A stretch of 10,000 nt of DNA from Penaeus vannamei (Eukaryota > Arthropoda > Malacostraca > Decapoda > Penaeidae): the NCBI RefSeq assembly GCF_042767895.1, contig NC_091554.1, positions 43,516,650 to 43,526,649 of the forward strand, given 5' to 3'. Positions within the stretch are counted from its first letter, which is position 1. Each line of letters starts with the position of its first letter. A program made the position numbers and the translations under genes. The notes under the pieces were generated by a model. The model was not told where the DNA came from, did no database searches, and worked only from the letters and a program-made list of their open reading frames with translations. This document shows, piece after piece, positions 1 to 6,659 of the stretch.

Positions 1-92
1 GACCATCATGCGACAAGTTGACACCACCACAGGAGCACTCAGGCTGGGAACCCACACAGGCAAACTAAAACTGGGGCAGGTTTATTCAGGAG
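1..92 (+). CDS. NT5C2: NT5C2 coding exon a (5' end outside window or at edge)
   Basis: Codons start at base 2 and read T-I-M-R-Q-V-D-T-T-T-G onward to Q-V-Y-S-G. One base (G92) is left over and joins GA of the next exon to make Gly. The donor is GTAAGA at 93-98. I cannot tell whether the exon begins before base 1; no acceptor is visible. Confidence 0.93.
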
Positions 93-1942
93 GTAAGAGC
101 TTTGTTTATTCTGAGATTGTATCTCATTTTATTCTCTCTCCCTGTTTTTTTCTGAATTGAAATTAAAAAGTGATGGCTTTCATCATATATTATATTTTTT
201 TTCTTTTTGCAGGAAGCTGTGATGTTTTTACTGAACTTATTGGAGCAAAGGGAAAGGATGTACTCTATGTAGGTGATCACATCTTTGGTGACATTCTGAA
301 AAGCAAGAAGATCCGTGGATGGCGCACATTTTTGGTGGTTCCAGAACTGGTGCAGGAGCTTCATGTATGGACAGAGAAATGTTCTCTGTTTACAAAACTC
401 CAAAGCTTAGATGTTATGCTTGGAGACTTGTATAAGTAAGTTCAGAAATTGATTTTTCTTAAATTATGAGTGTTATTTGATGAAAATGATAATGAAAGTT
501 ATTAAAAAAAAAAGAGATTTTTAAAAATTGTAATCCATTTGCTGTGTATAGGAATCTGGACTCAAGTACCTATGAACGACCTGACATCAGCAAGCTTAGA
601 GGGGCAATCAAAGAAGTGACACATGAAATGGACCTTAGCTATGGCATGCTTGGCTCAGTCTTCCGGTCAGGCTCGCGACAGACACATTTCTCAACACAGG
701 TAACTTATATTTAGTATGGTGATTTTTTTTTTTTTCTTCTTCTTTCTTTCTTTCTTTCTTTCTTTTTCTTTTTCTTTCTTTTTTTTCTCATCTTATTAAC
801 TTTTTCTTAATTGCATCATCACCAATTTTTTATTTGCCACAAAGATTGATCAAAACATTAGATATAATATATAGAGGCTAATGTTATATTGTTTCCAGGT
901 TGCAAGATATGCCGACCTATATGCTTCAACGCTACTTAATTTGATCTACTATCCATTCAGCTATATGTTCCGTGCCCCTGCAATGTTGGTAAGTTGATCT
1001 TTTTTTTATGATTTATCTCTAGGAAGACCATATTATGATAATTTGGTAGATGCTTTGATGCATGCATACACACTTAAAAGTGTAAAATTAATTGGCACCT
1101 TTGATGTGAAAAAAAAAGTTTATTATGTTAAATGGCAGTGCAGTCTGGATATCTATACACTTTATATGCACTGCGTGTAATCATGAACACTATATACATG
1201 TTAATGCAATATAGATTTTGCATTTTTTTATGCTTGAGAATGCAAGGTTACAACATTAATAAAACTAGGAAGTACTCTACTTTCTTGTTCTCTGTTCCCT
1301 CTCATCTCTCTCCCTCTACCAATCTGTTTAAGAATGATTAATGTTTAAATGCGATGGATAAAGTTCTGTATTTTAAGATAAGAATTTTTTATTGTAGATG
1401 CCTCATGAGTCCACTGTAGCACACGAGCAACGCTTCCAAGTTGGTGATGGTCCAGTATCCACAAGATCACGTGCTTCCAGTGTCCAAGTCGACAACCCAG
1501 ATAACCTCCAGTCCAAGAGACCAAAGGTAAGGAGACATTTTCTACTTATTTTCTGGAGCTCATCCTTATATTTTTCTTAAATTTAAGTTACCAGTGAAGA
1601 TGTGTAACCTTCACTGTTGTGTTTATACACTGGACTTTCTCTGCAAATTGTCATACTGTCTTGTCTTCTTGTTCACCAGATGAAGCTAGTGATTATGTTC
1701 TTGTGATATATATCATGGAATAACTGAAAAGAGTATTATTATAATACTTTTTACAGTATGAAAATAGAATTAGCTTTTTGTGATTTATTAGTCCTCAGAG
1801 TTAATTTGACACTTTCCACATTTTTCAGATCTTAGAGAGAGCTCAGTCACTGGTGCCTCATGCGCGGGCAGAAACACCAAAACGTGTCACTCATTACCAT
1901 GATGAAGATGACTCAGAGGAAGAAAGTGACAAATCTTCTTGA
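1..1942 (+). CDS. NT5C2: Cytosolic purine 5'-nucleotidase (cN-II), C-terminal half, spliced, 5' partial
   Basis: CDS join 2-92, 213-435, 552-699, 899-988, 1398-1526, 1829-1942 (base 1 ends the preceding codon), giving 264 residues that align without gaps to about residue 300 onward of the roughly 561-residue human protein in the parts I could compare (through the Q-V-x-R-Y segment). The enzyme is a cytosolic HAD-superfamily phosphatase that dephosphorylates IMP and GMP (and transfers phosphate), controlling purine nucleotide pools; it is a tetramer activated by ATP-type effectors. Visible: motif IV G-D-H-I-F-G-D at fragment residues 51-57, whose first Asp (codon 275-277) matches a Mg-binding Asp of the family; helix A residues D-I-L-K-S-K-K following it; the effector-site Phe (residue 55); Q-V-x-R-Y at 154-158, also effector-site residues; the M-P-H-E-S-T-V segment; a variable, Ser-rich linker; and an acidic tail H-D-E-D-D-S-E-E-E-S-D before TGA at 1940-1942. 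HAD motifs I-III lie upstream of the window. The frame is intact and every junction is GT-AG with matching phase, so the gene looks functional. Identification is from remembered family sequence, not a search. Confidence 0.96.
213..435 (+). CDS. NT5C2: NT5C2 coding exon b (HAD motif IV)
   Basis: The acceptor is a T-rich tract followed by TGCAG ending at 212; the donor is GTAAGT at 436-441. The exon has 223 bases and encodes G-A-K-G-K-D-V-L-Y-V-G-D-H-I-F-G-D followed by the helix A Lys cluster, G-W-R-T-F and the E-L-H-V-W segment. It carries the last catalytic motif and part of the allosteric site. It ends with two bases of a Lys codon. Reading on past the donor gives an immediate TAA, which supports the splice. 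Confidence 0.96.
552..699 (+). CDS. NT5C2: NT5C2 coding exon c
   Basis: The acceptor is TATAG ending at 551; the donor is GTAACT from 700. G552 completes the split Lys codon, then N-L-D-S-S-T-Y-E-R-P-D-I-S. The exon continues through V-T-H-E-M-D and F-R-S-G-S-R-Q-T, and ends on a whole codon (Gln). These segments are strongly conserved with animal cN-II. Confidence 0.95.
700..898 (+). other. NT5C2: NT5C2 intron with long pyrimidine tract
   Basis: GT-AG intron of 199 bases. Positions 723-789 are almost entirely T and C, with a (CTTT)n core at about 741-764. This is a microsatellite near the donor side, not the acceptor's own pyrimidine tract. The two introns before it (93-212 and 436-551) are 120 and 116 bases and otherwise featureless. 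Confidence 0.9.
723..789 (+). repeat. (CTTT)n / polypyrimidine simple repeat
   Basis: A run of T, then alternating CTT and CTTT units, then T again, with no purine. It is likely length-variable between individuals. Confidence 0.9.
899..988 (+). CDS. NT5C2: NT5C2 coding exon d
   Basis: Exactly 30 codons, phase 0 at both ends. The acceptor is TTTCCAG ending at 898; the donor is GTAAGT from 989. It encodes V-A-R-Y-A-D-L-Y and the Y-Y-P-F-S-Y core helix, ending A-M-L. Because it is phase-neutral, skipping it would keep the frame but remove the Arg-Tyr of the effector site. Confidence 0.95.
989..1397 (+). other. NT5C2: NT5C2 intron, 409 bases, no other gene seen
   Basis: The largest intron in the window, bounded by GTAAGT and TTGTAG. 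It is AT-rich. An open stretch at 1132-1341 has composition typical of intron sequence and shows no recognisable protein. An AATAAA at about 1258 inside the intron could in principle serve intronic polyadenylation but has no special support. Confidence 0.88.
1398..1526 (+). CDS. NT5C2: NT5C2 coding exon e (start of variable C-terminal linker)
   Basis: 43 codons, phase 0 at both ends. The acceptor is TTGTAG ending at 1397; the donor is GTAAGG from 1527. It starts with the conserved M-P-H-E-S-T-V and then moves into a hydrophilic, Ser/Arg-rich linker that is poorly conserved in the family. The ATG at 1398 is an internal Met, not a translation start. Confidence 0.93.
1527..1828 (+). other. NT5C2: NT5C2 last intron, 302 bases, with inverted repeat
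   Basis: Bounded by GTAAGG and TTTTTCAG. Contains a 12-base palindrome (1704-1715) and an inverted repeat at 1728-1752. A second CAG preceded by a T-rich run (ending 1756) could act as a cryptic acceptor. Confidence 0.88.
1728..1752 (+). repeat. Inverted repeat / potential RNA hairpin in last intron
   Basis: AGTATTAT at 1732-1739 pairs perfectly with ATAATACT at 1741-1748. A G-T wobble and three A-T pairs extend it outward to 1728 and 1752. The central loop would have to open a pair or two. It lies about 77 bases before the acceptor. Confidence 0.6.
1829..1942 (+). CDS. NT5C2: NT5C2 terminal coding segment with acidic tail and stop
   Basis: The acceptor is TTTTTCAG ending at 1828. 37 codons then TGA (1940-1942). 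After a basic/polar stretch it reads V-T-H-Y-H-D-E-D-D followed by Ser/Glu/Asp, matching in character the acidic tail of vertebrate cN-II, but with Ser interspersed and a K-S-S end instead of an uninterrupted Glu run. Confidence 0.93.
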   Translation: MLERAQSLVPHARAETPKRVTHYHDEDDSEEESDKSS

Positions 1943-2027
1943 ATATATTCTTTTATTCAGTAAATATTTTGTTGGTTTTTGGATTTATTCTGTAGGGGAG
2001 TAGTTACGATAAATTTGCTAGTGGGTT

Positions 2028-2040
2028 TTATTTATTTATT
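2028..2040 (+). promoter_or_regulatory. AU-rich element (overlapping AUUUA)
   Basis: Overlapping ATTTA pentamers at 2030-2034 and 2034-2038, giving two overlapping UUAUUUAUU-type nonamers. This fits a class II ARE, the kind bound by TTP- and ELAV-family proteins to set mRNA half-life. It sits about 85 bases after the stop codon. In AT-rich DNA such a motif can also occur by chance. Confidence 0.5.
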
Positions 2041-2103
2041 TTCTGAATGGGTTATGTAAAAGTGGGAGAAAAGGACTGTAATTTTTGTCCATCACTGAGT
2101 TTA

Positions 2104-2109
2104 TATAAA
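2104..2109 (+). terminator. Possible proximal polyadenylation signal (TATAAA variant)
   Basis: TATAAA followed at once by a G/T-rich stretch containing GTGTTTTGTCCTGTGG, a good downstream element. Use would give a short 3' UTR of about 180 bases retaining the AU-rich element but dropping everything distal. Confidence 0.35.
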
Positions 2110-3074
2110 GAAGTGTTTTGTCCTGTGGATGAGGATAATTCAATGCCAAGGATTCTTTTTATATTTCTTTGAACTTGAAGTGAAAATGAAGCCTCTGTAA
2201 TCATTTATAGCTGGTTGCACAGATATTATGTGAGTTTTTATTCTGAATATATGTATACATTTTTTTTCTCTTTTAGAATGGGCTGTGTATAACATTTGGC
2301 AGTTCCTGGAATGACAACTAAGGAGTTTTTCATTAGGAATAGAAAATCACAAATACTAAATCATTTAAAAGATTTTTTTCAGGAAAGGTGCTTTATCAAA
2401 AAATATCATTACTTATGCACATGAGCCATTCCTTATGAAATGTTAATATTTAAAGGAGTTTTATTGTGCATGAACACTTTTTGAATTACTGAAGTGATAA
2501 TATATAGTAATCTTAGGTAATATCTATACATGCCTTTTAGTATGTAGTTGAATATAGGATTTCTTGCCTTCACTAACTGATTGCATCCAGTTATGATTCT
2601 TCAGAACATGAGATTGACCTACAATCCAGACTAGCAATAAGTTTAGTCCTTGTAATATTTTATATTCAAATCAAGTGTGAAAGCGATGAATAGGAATAGG
2701 AATATCTAATGCACCTTTTGGTACTCACAAGAAGGATGCATTTATATGGTGCATATATGATCATACATGGTCATTTTTCATGTGTAAATGCGACAGATAT
2801 TCTCATTATATCGTGTTCAAGTCAAGTAGGATAGATATACTAAGGAAATAGGCTGTGCATGTTTTCAGAATAGGAACAGGAACATCAACATTTTAGATAA
2901 TAACATTATCATAGAGGCTTAGGTATAGAAGAAAATATCCCTTATGGCATATTGGGCAGTTCTGAAACAATAGTCGGTGAATCTGTTTAAGAATCAGTTA
3001 GTTTTAATCAAGATGCAGAAATTAAATTGTATACTGTACAGCATGGAAGTTTTATGTTTAAAAAAAATTAAGTT

Positions 3075-3082
3075 TGTATATA
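3075..3082 (+). promoter_or_regulatory. Pumilio recognition element match (UGUAUAUA)
   Basis: Exact match to the UGUANAUA consensus bound by Pumilio/PUF proteins, on the sense strand of the 3' UTR. A single match in more than 2 kb of AT-rich sequence is expected by chance at about this rate. Confidence 0.3.
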
Positions 3083-3220
3083 CTATAGCTTCAGATGTTT
3101 TATAGCACATTTTATCAAGAAACTGTATAGTCTGCTAATGCATTCCAGTATTGTTGTATTAGATAACCTTAGACTTTTTAATATTTCCTTTTTTCTTTTT
3201 TTCTCTATAAATGTGCTGAC

Positions 3221-3248
3221 AGATGTTAATTATTCTTAATTAACATTT
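3221..3248 (+). repeat. Strong stem-loop in NT5C2 3' UTR
   Basis: ATGTTAATTA (3223-3232), a TTCT loop (3233-3236) and its exact complement TAATTAACAT (3237-3246). A G-T wobble and an A-T pair extend the stem to 12 pairs (3221-3248). It is preceded by a T/C-rich run at about 3186-3205. Function unknown. Confidence 0.75.
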
Positions 3249-3517
3249 CTGAACATGTTTCTAAATATTTGGCATTTTTGAAAACCTGATACACATCACT
3301 CTTTAATCAGTTTCTTGAAAATTTGTGAAGCCTAATAACAAAGTTGGATTTTGTATAGTGATGTGTATGTGATTATAAATTAGATTCATAAGTTTGTCTA
3401 TGCTCTTTTGTGTATTCTCATGTGGGTGAAATTTGTTACAGTATTTTTGTGACATTTTGATAAATGTTGCATTTTTAATCAATCTCTCTCCCATACTATA
3501 ATTGACATCTTATATAA

Positions 3518-3540
3518 CACTGCCTTGAAACTTCTGTGAT
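3518..3540 (+). promoter_or_regulatory. Paired microRNA seed matches (miR-34 type and miR-2/K-box type)
   Basis: CACTGCC at 3518-3524 is complementary to positions 2-8 of miR-34. CTGTGAT at 3534-3540 is complementary to positions 2-8 of the miR-2/13 family (K-box). Starts are 16 bases apart, within the spacing at which sites are known to cooperate. A second CTGTGAT is at 3869-3875. Confidence 0.3.
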
Positions 3541-4270
3541 GGAAAGTATGTAGTAGTGAATGGAGAATCATTATACCTAGCTCAAAACAATCCTTGCACC
3601 ATTAGCAACTTCTTTTATACTTTGATATGTGGATGTTTAGCATTTAATAGGAGATTACATATGTAAATCAACCTCATGTTATTTAAATGCATACTTACAT
3701 TAATTGCTCTCACAGTGGATCATTCTTTAATTTGAAGCAAAAATATAGTTAGTATTACAGTCTTTGTATGAAAACAATTGCTTTATATATTGAATGGCAG
3801 TACCACTGCAGTTTATCTGGTGATTTTTAAATATAGGAAAATATGGCAGATAGCAAATAATTGTTTCCCTGTGATGCAGAGTTTCAATATTTCTTTTAAT
3901 CTTTGTTTCTTTTTTTAATTAAGGAGAAAAGTAACATTTGACAGTACATTAAGTGAATATAAGGCAGACATTGCAGGTTCTTTTACTAAGGTTAAGATGA
4001 TGAACATTAACCAAACATGCCTCCCTTCCTTTTTATATTGGAATATTCAGTAGAAAAAACTGTCCCAAAAATCATAAATCTATGCAAAGTGGATTAAAAT
4101 ATAGATTTGTATAGTTTAATTTAGTGATTTAGTACTTTCAGGTATTCATGTGTTCATGATTTGCTAACAAGTACATAGTTTATTTTGTATCATAGTGATT
4201 TTTTTATTTAAATCTGTAATATAGTGGACCAGGAATTAATTTTTTTGTCTCATATATGAATGCTGCATGA

Positions 4271-4276
4271 AATAAA
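4271..4276 (+). terminator. NT5C2: Main NT5C2 polyadenylation signal (AATAAA)
   Basis: The first canonical AATAAA after the stop codon. It is followed 15-40 bases on by TATTGTTTTATGTCCATGTG, a T- and GT-rich downstream element. Cleavage is expected at about 4285-4298. Further AATAAA hexamers at 4719-4724 and 5057-5062 could be weaker distal sites. Confidence 0.75.
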
Positions 4277-4316
4277 AATACAGTATCAAATATTGTTTTA
4301 TGTCCATGTGTCACTC

Positions 4317-4652
4317 CTAACAGACATTTATGCAACAGGGAACAGGATCATCTTCATTCAAATGGCATATATGAAAATTTATTGGTCTTAAAATGTATGT
4401 ATATTTTACATTACTTTGGCTTGAAATTTCTTCCATAAGCTCTAGAAGGCTCCCAAAGTGAGATATTTGCACATTTTTCCATCATTGGGCCTGAACTTTC
4501 TCAAAGGGTCCCCTTGAATATTTTATACTTTCTTTTGGCATGGTCTTTTTCTTGAATCCTGGAGAAGGGCCAAACATTTTTGTGACAATCATTTCACAAC
4601 AGTATAGCCTTTCTGGTAGGGTATATGCCATGTCCCACCCACTTGCTTGCTA
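4317..4652 (-). pseudogene. Possible decayed coding fragment, one internal stop, unidentified
   Basis: On the minus strand one frame is open from 4649 down to 4320 (110 codons) except for a single TGA at 4484-4482. It is bounded by TAG (4652-4650) upstream and TAG (4319-4317) downstream. The upper part reads W-D-M-A-Y-T-L-P-E-R-L-Y and later M-F-G-P-S-P-G-F-K-K-K; after the TGA it continues W-K-N-V-Q-I-S-H-F-G-S-L-L-E-L. Local GC, counted by hand on several lines, is about 35-47%, against about 22% on the nearby line 4201-4260. A CTCTAG just before the open part could be a splice acceptor, with a weak pyrimidine tract. I recognise no family. It may be an eroded transposon or retrocopy piece, an unannotated exon, or chance. 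Confidence 0.25.
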
Positions 4653-4830
4653 GAGTGAGTCATGACGTGTATACATGTCATACATCATTATGTCACGACC
4701 GCTATAGCCACATTTGTTAATAAAGAGGCATATGTATTTTTTAGATACAAATTTTTCTCACAAAAGGTCAACAAAAACCCCTCCTACTTTTCTTTGAGAG
4801 ATGCTTGAGAAGACCCTATCCCTGAAATAT
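4420..4830. mobile_element. GC-richer patch, candidate inserted repeat
   Basis: Composition departs from its surroundings. The patch contains near-palindromes: GTCATGAC at 4659-4666 and GACGTGTATACATGTC at 4664-4679 (one mismatched pair). It also has an imperfect inverted pair, TCATGACGT at 4660-4668 with ATGTCACGA at 4690-4698 (7 of 9). A short direct repeat, around CTGAACTTTCTC (about 4491) and CTCAACTTTCTC (about 4861), lies near its two ends. No clear terminal inverted repeats or target-site duplication, so a mobile origin is only a possibility. Confidence 0.2.
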
Positions 4831-5251
4831 TAAGAGATGGGAGCTTTTGTATAATTTTGGCTCAACTTTCTCCCATTCACTCTTTTTTTTTCTTCCTTTC
4901 TTTTGAATGAGAATGAAAATATAACAGAATTGTTATAAAAATTATATCTAGTACATTCTCTTAATATTTTATATCAGATATTTTAATTATCTAAGAGTGA
5001 TTTAATGTTATCTGAAGGCTGCATTATTTTTTTACTTTTATGTGGGGAAAAAAATTAATAAAGACTATTTCAGTCAGAACTTCTGATGAATATGTACAAT
5101 TTTTATCAAAGTTTCAATATAATGCTAAATGCATTGATGTATACACAAGGGTATTATATACATTTTATTTTTAGTGAAGGGGGAAAAAATGAAATATAGT
5201 GCCAGATTACATTCAGAATTACAGTGAGTAGGAAGTTTGTTCAATTTTTTT

Positions 5252-5266
5252 TCTCTCTCTCTCTCT
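5252..5266 (+). repeat. (TC)n dinucleotide repeat
   Basis: About seven TC units preceded by a T run, followed by TAG. It resembles a splice acceptor but no exon follows. Confidence 0.85.
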
Positions 5267-5848
5267 AGACTATTCTCATAAAAACATGAATTTTGGTATA
5301 CATCACCAGATTGTACAGAGATAAATATTTTGCTTTACTCTTTCCCTTATTTTACTCAAGATGTATCTTTTTATCACTGAAGATGAGACTGGACTCCTTT
5401 CAGGAAGAACGGATTATGCATTGTCCAATCCACTGGTCTTAATTTTTGCATATTTTTCTGGTAAATTCATATTGTTAATTTTTATGGAACTGCATACTTT
5501 TTGAGAACTATAGCAAGATTTGAATTTACGAAAAGACTTTTCTGAATGGAAAGAAAAATTATACGTTCAAGGCACCTTATTTACAACTATTTTCTTTTCA
5601 CATTTTCTATTATGAACTTTAAACTATGGGACAAATATTTTAAAAGATACCGAATATTAAACTAAAATCAAATGGGTAAGACTATAGGATATAAAAATTG
5701 AAAATGCTGCTAAAAGTCAAGTAGGAAAAAGCAGATTGTCTCCTTTAACAAAGTTTCATGTGGTAGTATGCGAGAAAGAGAAAATTACTTTGAAAACTAC
5801 CTAACAATAGCATTATGGAGAATCACTCAAAAAATACAAACACAAGAT

Positions 5849-5854
5849 TTTATT
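5849..5854 (-). terminator. Minus-strand polyadenylation signal of a convergent gene
   Basis: TTTATT on +, so AATAAA on minus. Reading on along the minus strand gives ATCTTGTGTTTGTATTTTTT, a GU-rich downstream element at the right distance. It overlaps a Pumilio-type octamer (TGTAAATA on minus, 5858-5851). A second minus-strand signal is at 5955-5950. Confidence 0.5.
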
Positions 5855-5949
5855 TACAGAAAAGTTTAATCACAAATGGAGTACATATGAACTTATTTTT
5901 ATATGAACATTGTTATGTAACAAAACAATGCCTTGATTAGGATTTTTTC

Positions 5950-5955
5950 TTTATT
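5950..5955 (-). terminator. Second minus-strand polyadenylation signal
   Basis: AATAAA on minus, followed some 20-30 bases on by CATTGTTTTGTTAC, which is T/G-rich. About 100 bases upstream (in minus-strand sense) of the 5849 signal, so the two could be alternative ends of one transcript. Confidence 0.35.
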
Positions 5956-6511
5956 TTTTCAATTTTTGGATGATTAGCTGGAAACAACAAAATACCATCA
6001 TCAAATATGTACTGCACATATATGTGTCAAAACACTAATCAAAGTGAATTACAACATATAAAGGTAAGCTACAGAGACCTTTGATTTCTTAATAAAAAAT
6101 TATATTTTGTTGGGAGAAAAAGTACTTTGAATGGTAATAAAATGTAACTTCTAGAGAAAGTTTAAAAATTTCCATTTAAAACCAAGCCTTTAAGGCTACA
6201 ATATCTCTACAGCAGAGAGTTCTATATCTATCTGTTCAGTCACCAAAAAACATTTATTCCTGGAAAATGAAGCTTCACCAGGATGAGTAGTAACAACTAA
6301 ATACTATCTGAAGTAATAGCAATGTATTTATTATGTGTGCAATATTTTATGGCTAGCAATACACTTACCTATATGAATGCTTACTACATTCCTTATTCCT
6401 GCATCAGTTATACAATTCAGGTACCAGTTTCTTCTATCAGTTTTCTCATGCGGCAACAACAAAGGTTTCCCCCCCTTCCTTCATAAATAAAAATATTAAG
6501 TCCATACACAG

Positions 6512-6524
6512 AAGTAAGTAAGTA
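6512..6524. repeat. Short (AAGT)n tandem repeat
   Basis: Three tandem AAGT units within low-complexity sequence. Confidence 0.6.
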
Positions 6525-6645
6525 ATAATGACAAGAAAATAAATGTGCTAGACATCAAAGGTCATATAGCAGAAAATACAGAAAATAATAAATATATGAA
6601 TGAACAAATCCAGTTACATTTAGCTGCAATATTGAAGTCCAAAAA

Positions 6646-6659
6646 ATATATATATATAT
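6646..6659. repeat. (AT)n simple repeat
   Basis: About seven AT units after an A run. Short and low complexity. Confidence 0.8.

Larger units (their letters stand above)
1943..4295 (+). other. NT5C2: NT5C2 3' untranslated region (about 2.35 kb)
   Basis: It follows the TGA at 1940-1942 and contains no sustained open frame on either strand. AT-rich; a sampled line (2041-2100) shows G well above C on the + strand. The end is inferred from the AATAAA at 4271-4276 plus a downstream GU-rich stretch; the exact cleavage base is not visible, so the boundary is approximate. A shorter form ending near 2130 is possible from a TATAAA variant signal. Contains the AU-rich element, stem-loop and short regulatory motifs listed separately. 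Confidence 0.75.
4296..5830. other. Intergenic interval between convergent transcription units
   Basis: About 1.5 kb between the NT5C2 polyadenylation site and the inferred minus-strand one. No convincing gene. It overlaps the GC-richer patch and minus-strand open frame described separately. It also contains a (TC)n tract at 5252-5266 and additional + strand AATAAA motifs (4719, 5057). Confidence 0.6.

Noticed and set aside
86..403. Open frame of 105 codons on the minus strand
   Set aside because: It is antisense to NT5C2 exon b and an intron; the sense strand is plainly the coding one.
1132..1341. Open frame of 69 codons on + inside an intron
   Set aside because: Lies wholly in the 409-base intron, low-complexity composition, no recognisable domain.
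1398..1580. ATG-initiated frame of 60 codons
   Set aside because: It is NT5C2 exon e read through its donor into the intron; the ATG is internal to the protein.
3303..3494. Minus-strand open frame of 63 codons
   Set aside because: Antisense within the NT5C2 3' UTR, with composition like the surrounding noncoding DNA.
5252..5268. (TC)n followed by TAG as a splice acceptor
   Set aside because: No open frame or donor follows; it is a simple repeat.
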